The position numbers and the translations under genes are program-made. 64,000 bases of DNA from Bacteroidota bacterium (GTDB lineage Bacteria; Bacteroidota; Bacteroidia; B-17B0; Aurantibacillaceae), in NCBI GenBank assembly GCA_030684395.1, contig JAUXTT010000024.1:124001-188000 (forward strand), written 5' to 3'. Numbering within the stretch: position 1 is the stretch's first letter; each line of letters begins with the position of its first letter. Of this stretch, positions 25,701 through 30,851 are shown piece by piece. The notes below the pieces were generated by a model. The model saw only the letters and a program-made list of their open reading frames with translations, did no database searches and was not told the origin of the DNA.

Positions 25701-26442
25701 GGTAACAGACAGTATTGCAAGTAAAGTAAAAGAACTAAGTGGACAACAGGAGAAGATCCAGCATATTATTACTTTAATCGCAGACGATTTCAAGAAAGCG
25801 GAGTTTGAAGAAAGTAAATTGATCGAGTTCATCAAGATCAAATTAGAAGAATCAGACAACAAGGTGTACAAGATGTTGAAGAAGATCGAAGAATTCAAAG
25901 ATGAGCACGGTGTGTTCTACGGAGAAGGATTGTTCAACACTGATTACGCAACAGGTGGTAAAAACAAAGAGATCAACAACCGTGCGGTTAAGTTATTGGA
26001 AAACCTTCGTTCAGCTATTAAAGAACAAGAGCAGGAAGAAATTCGTTTGCAAGACTTATTTGAATTAAAGTTCAACATCAAAGAAGGTATGAACGAAACC
26101 GGCTGGACACACAAGATAGACAGTATCGGAAGTACCGGAACAGATATCCTTGTAAAAGCGATCATCTACATTACGTTGCTTCACGTATTCATCAAAGAAT
26201 CTTCACACAGAAGTTCAAAAGCATTTAAGGTGCATTGTATCATCGACGAGGTTGGACAGATCTCTGCACATTACTTAAAAGAGTTATTGAAATTCGCGAA
26301 GAACAGAAATATTATGATGATCAACGGTTTGCCAAACAAGAGCGGATTGGAAAGTCATTACAAATACACTTATCAGTTCAGAAGAGAAGAAGACGGAAAC
26401 GTACGTATCTTCCCAAGTATTGTAACTGAGGTGGAAGCTTAA
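22759..26442 (+). CDS. MksB/JetC-like SMC ATPase
   Basis: The 1227-residue protein has SMC architecture. The N-terminal head has Walker A GTNNFGKTSLQRA at residues 32-44. Long coiled coils occupy about 220-550 and 640-900, with a hinge-like, less charged region near 550-620 (KDWHNTIGKVCNEDILFRTDLEP). The C-terminal head has the signature motif SIGSTGTDILVKA near residue 1124 and Walker B VHCIIDEVGQI near 1158. The STGTD form resembles MukB/MksB rather than canonical SMC (LSGG). It would load on DNA and extrude loops. No JetD/MksG-like nuclease gene follows: the next gene encodes a small membrane protein. So a chromosome-maintenance role is at least as likely as plasmid defence. Confidence 0.85.
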   Translation: MEHRILNRIVMINIASNKYADVEMSGNTCFVGTNNFGKTSLQRAILFFYSANSRGLGISASQKPFEEHYFRYENSFLVYEVATEEKNFFVIIYRHHKLNFRFVDSPYNPDYFFTENDEAMKIGDVLKKLDKYGVYYSNQIDTFERYRNILYGTETDKMLSKFHILRGNEKYQNIPKSITNVFLSSKSSIDSRFIKDFIANSLSSENTSIKLEQVERQLRQFNEKYTDIETYLKKETQQLIELMDKKFDQVKMLKGSQLEMADKLGSSLKYAEVQNEAIRDASKQKEEELDLLQAEHNSTKEGIEGKQQDIREEIGYYDRTIRDSNKKLKEYQSQNIEEAVEKHKQREQLQVELNMARKEYETLTSNVSSIELKYSTLLEQLKNERGSFINGVNSKTSTIFNDYNERQLLAKNELNKKENELKQKREDSLGDIGAEITSKQIEFNELKSEEKVIRNTRFYETEIKALETELAELRAVTYKNRSEKAIKSNMIQTIQKDWEGTEAKIKGSLANQVTKVNNEIIKKRAEIKEIESKLDVQDGALYGFLEGNIKDWHNTIGKVCNEDILFRTDLEPEMQKEIANSLYGVSLKLDTVNIVSKSLEEYQGVKNELLAQIRELEDSLNSFQVSNNEEKMLAADRFGKQLGELKEDVKVLTYSLELAEKREKKLMLELDDWKQKASEEVETSLSGNRSKFNLVEEELAILNKKKNNMLNDFNLQFEQLRAYHLDRIADLKERQEAEIKDIETEKDKTVAAFDAKEKEMNDEKETMFKSKGVDNKQVKDVDKKIKELQEAIKQIEQYSQIVNDYLKDKRELFDKLPDFIQKKEEFMKTSQDLNNQLEEAARKFNLKNMELRKQKRGFDEELIEFNNGINYFTKNFRETPVYNKYEDVIERAEPKKTTYSVMDLCTQLLKNDSHFNEEYGAFQRYVNEFSGKFRLDNHFNFVIRNDASQAEYERFAQNVSNFIHENKIELSIAETATQIGLVTDSIASKVKELSGQQEKIQHIITLIADDFKKAEFEESKLIEFIKIKLEESDNKVYKMLKKIEEFKDEHGVFYGEGLFNTDYATGGKNKEINNRAVKLLENLRSAIKEQEQEEIRLQDLFELKFNIKEGMNETGWTHKIDSIGSTGTDILVKAIIYITLLHVFIKESSHRSSKAFKVHCIIDEVGQISAHYLKELLKFAKNRNIMMINGLPNKSGLESHYKYTYQFRREEDGNVRIFPSIVTEVEA

Positions 26443-26447
26443 TTAAA

Positions 26448-27068
26448 ATGAATAGCAAACACATTGAGAAATGGGAAATGATCGGCTTGATCATTTCCAT
26501 TTTAATTGTAGCTGCATCTATTGTTCTTGAATTTATTAAATTCAAACCTGCATTAGATCATCCAACAACTGTATCAATAATAACTGGACTTGCATCTGGT
26601 TTTATAGCAACTATTACAGTTTTATTCTTTGAGCGAAAACATAATCAAAGCAAATTGGACAATCACTTTGTTAAATTTGTTGGGAAATACGAAAGAATTG
26701 ACATTGGACAAGACAATACCAAGGAAGAGAAATTAACTAATTTGAAGAATCAAAATATTGGTCTATTAATCGAATTATCCTATAAAGAAGATCATGAATT
26801 TACATTTGTCGCCAATTACTGGAAAGATCGATCAGCACAAACAATTGGTTTCATAGAATTTAATTCAAAAGATAAAAATACTGCCTACGGTCATTATAGA
26901 TATATTTCTGGTGAAAATCTAAAAGATAATTACGGGAAATTAGAACTTTCTTGGGATAATAATAAGAATGAATTTATTGTTTTCTACAATCACAAATATC
27001 CTAGAACACTTTTACACAACCCTGATAACAATCGAGGTTGGGAAGTTTGGAAAAAACTAAGTGTATAA
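26448..27068 (+). CDS. Small membrane protein of unknown function
   Basis: The 206-residue protein starts 5 nt after the mksB stop codon. It has two N-terminal membrane segments (MIGLIISILIVAASIVLEFI and VSIITGLASGFIATITVLFF) and a soluble C-terminal domain of about 130 residues with beta-strand character (IGLLIELSYKEDHEFTFVANYW, YGKLELSWDNNKNEFIVFYN). I do not recognise the family. Its base composition is more AT-rich and its Arg codons differ from the mks genes. It therefore may not belong functionally to that operon despite the close spacing. It is not a JetD/MksG homologue: no TOPRIM motif is visible. Confidence 0.6.
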   Translation: MNSKHIEKWEMIGLIISILIVAASIVLEFIKFKPALDHPTTVSIITGLASGFIATITVLFFERKHNQSKLDNHFVKFVGKYERIDIGQDNTKEEKLTNLKNQNIGLLIELSYKEDHEFTFVANYWKDRSAQTIGFIEFNSKDKNTAYGHYRYISGENLKDNYGKLELSWDNNKNEFIVFYNHKYPRTLLHNPDNNRGWEVWKKLSV

Positions 27069-27090
27069 CACAAAAACTTCCTTGCCAGTA

Positions 27091-27284
27091 ATGAAACACA
27101 TCATCTTAATAACCCTCTTCTTCCTAGTCCTCATCTGGTCTGCCATAAATCCGCACGACTACTTTACATGGATTTTAGAAGTGTTTCCCGGTATTATCGC
27201 TTTTATTATTCTGTTTACTACACGAAAGAAATTTCCGCTTACTGATATTACTTACACGTTGATTCTTATTCATTGTATTATTTT
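27091..27284 (+). pseudogene. Truncated 5' duplicate of the DUF2238 membrane-protein gene
   Basis: These 194 bp align without gaps to 28132-28325, the start of the intact DUF2238 gene, with about 27 differences counted by hand (about 86% identity). Most differences are synonymous: 60 of 65 encoded residues are identical. Homology stops 5 bp before the REP palindrome at 27290, and the frame then runs into the repeat and ends at 27336. It therefore looks like a gene copy cut by the mobile element, or a partial duplication. The remaining 3' part of this copy was not found between or behind the repeats. Confidence 0.85.
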
Positions 27285-27289
27285 GACGC

Positions 27290-27315
27290 CCTTGTTGGTG
27301 TTATCACCAACAAGG
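27290..27315 (+). repeat. REP palindrome A (loop TTAT)
   Basis: Perfect 11-bp arms CCTTGTTGGTG and CACCAACAAGG enclose TTAT. It is identical to palindrome C at 27497-27522. Confidence 0.95.
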
Positions 27316-27320
27316 ATTTC

Positions 27321-27328
27321 TATATTTG
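27321..27328 (+). promoter_or_regulatory. -7 box of the RAYT relic
   Basis: TATATTTG, 4 nt before the ATG of the relic at 27333, is the same geometry as in the intact element. Confidence 0.5.
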
Positions 27329-27332
27329 AACG

Positions 27333-27403
27333 ATGAATATCCAAACAAACCTATAGTACTTATGCTAATTCCACTGACTAAATACTATTGGGGAAGCAAC
27401 AAA
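27333..27403 (+). pseudogene. 5' remnant of a RAYT transposase gene
   Basis: The first codons (MNIQT, then N in place of S, L) match the intact RAYT at 27540, but codon 8 is a stop (TAG) and further stops follow within 50 bp. Beyond the start only fragments such as CTATTGG resemble the intact gene. Not functional. Confidence 0.75.
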
Positions 27404-27427
27404 GCTGTTGGTGATAACACCAACAGC
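27404..27427 (-). repeat. REP palindrome B (loop ATAA, inverted)
   Basis: Perfect 10-bp arms GCTGTTGGTG and CACCAACAGC enclose ATAA. The loop is the reverse complement of TTAT, so this copy is oriented opposite to palindrome A and closes the short element. Confidence 0.95.
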
Positions 27428-27496
27428 GGCCAGCCACTCTATCTTTTCCACTCAGTTGCTTAACAAGCTGCAAATACCGTTTACTAAGTTTTTAGC

Positions 27497-27522
27497 CCTT
27501 GTTGGTGTTATCACCAACAAGG
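27497..27522 (+). repeat. REP palindrome C (loop TTAT)
   Basis: Perfect 11-bp arms CCTTGTTGGTG and CACCAACAAGG; identical to palindrome A, and the following 14 bp up to the -7 box are also shared. Confidence 0.95.
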
Positions 27523-27527
27523 ATTTC

Positions 27528-27535
27528 TATATTTG
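27528..27535 (+). promoter_or_regulatory. -7 box of the RAYT gene (leaderless geometry)
   Basis: TATATTTG ends 4 nt before the ATG at 27540. The palindrome occupies the -33 to -15 area, as in the AAA_14 cassette, and could influence transposase expression. Confidence 0.65.
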
Positions 27536-27539
27536 AAAG

Positions 27540-28067
27540 ATGAATATCCAAACGAGCTTATACTTTAGCACCTTTACTAATCTCAATTGGTTGCATCTTT
27601 TGGAAGACAATTTCCATAAACAAATTATACTTAAAAGTCTTAAGTTTCTGGTTGAAGATAAACGAATCACACTCTATGGATTTGTGATCATGCCTAATCA
27701 CATTCATTTACTTTGGCAAATTGAAAAAGAGCATGAGCTAAAGAATGTGCAAAGAGATTTCCTGAAATACACTGCCCAACAAATCAAATTTAACCTGATC
27801 GATACGGGGAACAAGATCCTTGCTGATTTAGTGGTCTATTCTAAAGATCGAAAAGCGCAGATCTGGGAACGAAATGGTCTTTCGTTTATGTTGAATAATC
27901 CCGAAACCATTAAACAAAAATTGAATTATATTCATAACAATCCGATTAAGGAAAAATGGAGCTTGGCTGAAGTGCCTGAGAAATATCATTATTCAAGCGC
28001 AGCTTTTTACGCAACCGGTAACGATACTTTTGAAATGCTGACTCACCTGAGTGAGGTTCTCAACTAA
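27540..28067 (+). CDS. REP-associated tyrosine transposase (RAYT, Y1/HUH family)
   Basis: The 175-residue protein is an IS200-like single-strand transposase. The HUH metal-binding motif is in LYGFVIMPNHIHLLW (about residues 45-60). The catalytic Tyr is the Y of KLNYIHNNPIKEKW near residue 131, the form typical of RAYTs. Further conserved segments are FLKYTAQQIKF and the C-terminal YHYSSAAFY. It should nick single-stranded DNA at the folded REP palindromes through a 5'-phosphotyrosine link. Opposed palindromes flank it on both sides. All key residues are present, so the gene looks intact. Confidence 0.9.
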   Translation: MNIQTSLYFSTFTNLNWLHLLEDNFHKQIILKSLKFLVEDKRITLYGFVIMPNHIHLLWQIEKEHELKNVQRDFLKYTAQQIKFNLIDTGNKILADLVVYSKDRKAQIWERNGLSFMLNNPETIKQKLNYIHNNPIKEKWSLAEVPEKYHYSSAAFYATGNDTFEMLTHLSEVLN

Positions 28068-28068
28068 T

Positions 28069-28096
28069 CCTTTGTTGGTGATAACACCAACAAAGG
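28069..28096 (-). repeat. REP palindrome D (loop ATAA, inverted)
   Basis: Perfect 12-bp arms CCTTTGTTGGTG and CACCAACAAAGG enclose ATAA. Orientation is opposite to palindrome C, marking the right end of the complete element. Confidence 0.95.
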
Positions 28097-28131
28097 CATG
28101 TCTTCCAATTGATATTTTGTACATTTACCCA

Positions 28132-28737
28132 ATGAAATACATCATCCTAATCGCCATCTTCTTCCTTGTCCTCATCTGGTCGGCCATAAACCCGCACGAT
28201 TACTTTACCTGGATCTTAGAAGTGTTTCCGGGTTTAATAGCTTTTATTATTCTGTTTGCTACCCGCAAAAAATTCCCGCTTACGGATATTACTTATACTT
28301 TGATATTGATTCATTGCATTATTTTATTTGTCGGAGGAAAATACACTTACGCAGAAGTTCCTTTGTTTAATACCATCAAAGAGTACTTCGGGCACAGTCG
28401 CAATAATTATGATAAGATCGGACACGTTGCACAGGGCTTTATTCCGGCAATTATTATCCGTGAAATATTTATTCGTAAAGAAGTTGTAAAAAGAGGAATG
28501 TGGTTAGCGGTGATAGTAGTTTTCTTTTGCACCGGCATCAGTGCCATGTATGAATTGCTGGAATGGGGTGTTGCAGAGATGAGCGGAGAAGGAGCTGATG
28601 CATTTCTTGGTACACAAGGTTATGCCTGGGATACACAATCGGATATGTTATGCGCGATGCTGGGAGCAATTACTTCTTTAACACTATTTTCTAAATGGCA
28701 GGATAAACAAATAAATAAGTTAAATTTACATCCATGA
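28132..28737 (+). CDS. DUF2238 (YjdF-like) inner-membrane protein
   Basis: The 201-residue protein has about six membrane helices, starting MKYIILIAIFFLVLIWSAINPHDYFTWILEVFPG. It contains the DUF2238-type segments YDKIGHVAQGFIPAIIIREIFIR, GISAMYELLEWGVAEMSGEGADAFLGTQGYAWDTQSDM and a final helix. The role of the family is unknown. The start at 28132 is chosen by homology with the duplicated copy and the family start; an earlier in-frame codon at 28051 would place the N-terminus inside the transposase gene and palindrome D. It overlaps the next gene by 4 nt (ATGA), so the two are cotranscribed. The nearby REP element may have changed its promoter. Confidence 0.88.
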   Translation: MKYIILIAIFFLVLIWSAINPHDYFTWILEVFPGLIAFIILFATRKKFPLTDITYTLILIHCIILFVGGKYTYAEVPLFNTIKEYFGHSRNNYDKIGHVAQGFIPAIIIREIFIRKEVVKRGMWLAVIVVFFCTGISAMYELLEWGVAEMSGEGADAFLGTQGYAWDTQSDMLCAMLGAITSLTLFSKWQDKQINKLNLHP

Positions 28738-29498
28738 AAAATCTATTCTTTATAGCATTACTATTAGCATTTGTTTCTCCCAAACATTCATTGGCCTGGG
28801 GAAAAACAGGACATCAGATCGTAGCGCAAATTGCTAAGGAAAATTTGGAACCCGGTGTATTGGATTCTGTGCAAAAATATTTAGGAGCTATGAGTTTTGA
28901 AGATGCTGCCACCTGGATGGATGATGTAAGGAAAGATACAAGTCTTAGTTACATGAAACCCTGGCATTATGTAAACGTTGAGAAAGACAAAACCTATGTA
29001 AAGAACAACAATCCAAATATTATTAATGAATTGGAAATTGTGATCGCCGCATTAAACAACAGAAAAGGAACTAAAAAAGAAGAAATCAATTTTACTCTTA
29101 AACAATTGTTTCATTTAGTTGGAGATCTGCATCAACCTCTTCATGTTGGTTATGGAGTAGATAAAGGAGGAAACGAAATAAAAGTAAAACACGAAGGAAA
29201 AGATAAAAACCTGCATTGGGCATGGGATTCGGAGATCATTAAAAGTGCTAACATTACTCATGAAACCATTTCGAAAAAAGATAGAAAACTATCTAAAGGC
29301 AAAAAGAAAAAGATTATGCAAATTGATGTACTGAAGTGGATGGATGAATCAAGGTCGTATTTACCGCAGGTTTATAAATTCAAGAACGGAGAACTGGATG
29401 CAAAATACGTAAAGAAAAATGTAAAGATCATTGAAAAACAGTTACTGTACGGTGGATTGAGATTAGCTGCTGTTTTGAATGCCGCCTTTAAAAAATAA
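28734..29498 (+). CDS. S1/P1 nuclease family protein
   Basis: The 254-residue protein has a signal peptide ([21 protein letters not shown]). The mature protein starts [13 protein letters not shown], where the N-terminal Trp and the His bind the trinuclear zinc cluster. Further zinc-ligand segments are [28 protein letters not shown] and [10 protein letters not shown], all with the conserved His and Asp. S1/P1 enzymes cut single-stranded nucleic acids and remove 3'-phosphates, in the periplasm or outside the cell; here, nutrient phosphate scavenging is a fair guess. It is translationally coupled to the DUF2238 gene. Confidence 0.93.
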   Translation: MKNLFFIALLLAFVSPKHSLAWGKTGHQIVAQIAKENLEPGVLDSVQKYLGAMSFEDAATWMDDVRKDTSLSYMKPWHYVNVEKDKTYVKNNNPNIINELEIVIAALNNRKGTKKEEINFTLKQLFHLVGDLHQPLHVGYGVDKGGNEIKVKHEGKDKNLHWAWDSEIIKSANITHETISKKDRKLSKGKKKKIMQIDVLKWMDESRSYLPQVYKFKNGELDAKYVKKNVKIIEKQLLYGGLRLAAVLNAAFKK

Positions 29499-29500
29499 TT

Positions 29501-29725
29501 ATGCCCGAACAACACAAAAATCCTCTTCACGGAAAAACACTTCAAATGATACTGGAATATCTTGTAGAAAAATTTGGCTGGGAAGAACTCGACAGAAGAA
29601 TCCGAATAAATTGTTTTGCTGTAAATCCGAGTATTAAATCAAGTCTTACTTTTTTAAGAAAAACTCCCTGGGCACGAAAAAAGGTAGAAGATTTATACAT
29701 TGAAACTATAGGCACCACGGGGTAG
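29501..29725 (+). CDS. VF530 (DUF2132) family small DNA-binding protein
   Basis: The 74-residue protein contains [25 protein letters not shown] and [30 protein letters not shown], which match the VF530/DUF2132 family; Vibrio fischeri VF530 was described as a double-stranded DNA-binding protein. It starts 2 nt after the nuclease stop codon, hence is probably part of the same operon. The biological role is unknown. Confidence 0.85.
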   Translation: MPEQHKNPLHGKTLQMILEYLVEKFGWEELDRRIRINCFAVNPSIKSSLTFLRKTPWARKKVEDLYIETIGTTG

Positions 29726-29769
29726 AATTGATGCCGTGGGAAAATAAGCAATCAAATAAATACATCATC

Positions 29770-30219
29770 ATGGACAAAGGAAAAGCACTGTACGACAAAG
29801 CAACAAAAGAATTGAATAAGAAAAGACCAAATGTGTTACTTGCTATAGATGACATGAGCAAAGCAGCTACACTTGGTAACGGATATGCAATTTATACAAT
29901 TGGCACATGGTTCTTTCACGGATTAAACGGACTGAAACAAAATCGCAAAAAAGGAATTGAACATTGGAAAACTGCAGCACTTCAAAATATTCACGAAGCA
30001 TTTTTTGATCTTGCCGTAGCTCACGAAATGGGATTGGGCGTTACTAAAAACGAAGCAAAATCTTTCAATTACTATTTACAAGCAGCTATTTGCGGAGATG
30101 CTCAGGCACATCAGGAAGTGGGAAGATTATACTACTATGGCATTGGAATTAAAAAAGACAAAGAAACCGGGTTGTTCTTTTTTGAAGTAGCAAAAGCTTT
30201 GGGAGTTACTGTGGAATAA
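29770..30219 (+). CDS. Sel1/TPR-like repeat protein
   Basis: The 149-residue protein (start at 29770, MDKGKALYDKAT) consists of Sel1-like repeats: AIYTIGTWFFHGLNGLKQNRKKGIEHWKTAA, AFFDLAVAHEMGLGVTKNEAKSFNYYLQAA and AHQEVGRLYYYGIGIKKDKETGLFFFEVA. Such alpha-alpha solenoids mediate protein-protein contacts. No signal peptide is present. An earlier TTG start at 29728 is possible but gives an unrelated extension. It follows the VF530 gene with a short gap. Partner proteins are unknown. Confidence 0.82.
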   Translation: MDKGKALYDKATKELNKKRPNVLLAIDDMSKAATLGNGYAIYTIGTWFFHGLNGLKQNRKKGIEHWKTAALQNIHEAFFDLAVAHEMGLGVTKNEAKSFNYYLQAAICGDAQAHQEVGRLYYYGIGIKKDKETGLFFFEVAKALGVTVE

Positions 30220-30311
30220 GATCCACAAAACCGATAAGCTATATCTTTTTCATTTTCAATCTATTATTCTACCGTTTGTAATAAATTTCATTTTTATTCT
30301 TGTGGCAATAC

Positions 30312-30319
30312 TACTTTTG
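30312..30319 (+). promoter_or_regulatory. -7 box of the NTF2-like gene
   Basis: TACTTTTG matches TAnnTTTG and ends 20 nt before the ATG at 30340. Confidence 0.4.
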
Positions 30320-30339
30320 TTTTACAAAATAAATTTCAC

Positions 30340-30840
30340 ATGAAAAATTTTTATAGATCACTTATTCTCATTCTTTACATTACTGTTTCCTTCTCTAATG
30401 CTTTTGCACAAAAGACTGGCAAGAAAACTGAAGCACTTACAAAAGACGTAAATACTTTTATGGATACATGGCACAAAGATGCCGCCAATGCAGATACCGT
30501 TTTCTTTGATAAAATGGCTCCAAATGGCGTGTACATTGGGACAGATAAAACAGAGAACTGGAAACGTGATGAATTTAAAAAATGGGCAAAACCGTTTTTT
30601 CTTAGAAAATCCGCATGGGATTTTAAAGCACTACAACGTAATGTTTATTTTTCTGATGATAAAAAATATGTATGGTTTGATGAACAACTGGATACTTGGA
30701 TGGGAGTTTGTCAGTCATCCGGTGTACTTAAAAGAAAAGGAAAAACATGGGAAATAGAACACTATCAATTGTCGGTTACACTGCCCAACGATATCACAAA
30801 AGAGTTTATTAAGATGGTGAAAGAGTTTGAGAAAAAATAA
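30340..30840 (+). CDS. Exported NTF2/SnoaL-like protein
   Basis: The 166-residue protein has a signal peptide (MKNFYRSLILILYITVSFSNAFAQ) and one NTF2-like (SnoaL) alpha+beta barrel: DVNTFMDTWHKDAANADTVFFDKM, YIGTDKTENWKRDEFKKWAKPFF, KYVWFDEQLDTWMG, GVLKRKGKTWEIEHYQLSVTLPND. The (G)VL...W.I.HYQLS pattern is common in exported Bacteroidota members of this superfamily, whose ligand is unknown. It converges on the PBP1A gene. Confidence 0.85.
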   Translation: MKNFYRSLILILYITVSFSNAFAQKTGKKTEALTKDVNTFMDTWHKDAANADTVFFDKMAPNGVYIGTDKTENWKRDEFKKWAKPFFLRKSAWDFKALQRNVYFSDDKKYVWFDEQLDTWMGVCQSSGVLKRKGKTWEIEHYQLSVTLPNDITKEFIKMVKEFEKK

Positions 30841-30851
30841 TCTCAACCGGC

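Larger units (their letters stand above)
27290..27427 (+). mobile_element. Decayed short REP element (RAYT-derived, non-autonomous)
   Basis: It is bounded by the same two palindromes as the complete element at 27497-28096: one with loop TTAT on the left and one with loop ATAA on the right. Just inside the left palindrome is a copy of the RAYT promoter and the first codons of the transposase gene, which soon hits stop codons. At 138 bp it cannot encode a transposase and is best read as an internal-deletion derivative or relic, comparable to a BIME or MITE. Confidence 0.8.
27497..28096 (+). mobile_element. Complete REP/RAYT element
   Basis: A 600-bp unit consists of palindrome C (loop TTAT), a promoter, a single transposase gene and palindrome D (loop ATAA, opposite orientation). 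This matches the organisation of REP sequences around a REP-associated tyrosine transposase. It sits between the truncated and intact DUF2238 copies, its right end 35 bp upstream of the intact start codon. Confidence 0.85.

Noticed and set aside
26448-27068. JetD/MksG nuclease of a Wadjet system
   Set aside because: The protein has two N-terminal membrane segments and no TOPRIM motif, and at 206 residues it is too short.
27061-27336. Intact small membrane-protein gene of 91 codons
   Set aside because: It aligns with the first 65 codons of the DUF2238 gene and then reads into the REP palindrome; it is a truncated duplicate.
27290-28096. CRISPR-like series of CACCAAC repeats
   Set aside because: The four copies alternate in orientation, are perfect hairpins, and are separated by 88, 69 and 546 bp; no regular spacers and no cas genes occur.
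28051-28131. Start of the DUF2238 protein at 28051
   Set aside because: It would overlap the transposase gene and palindrome D; the duplicated copy shows that homology starts at the ATG of 28132.
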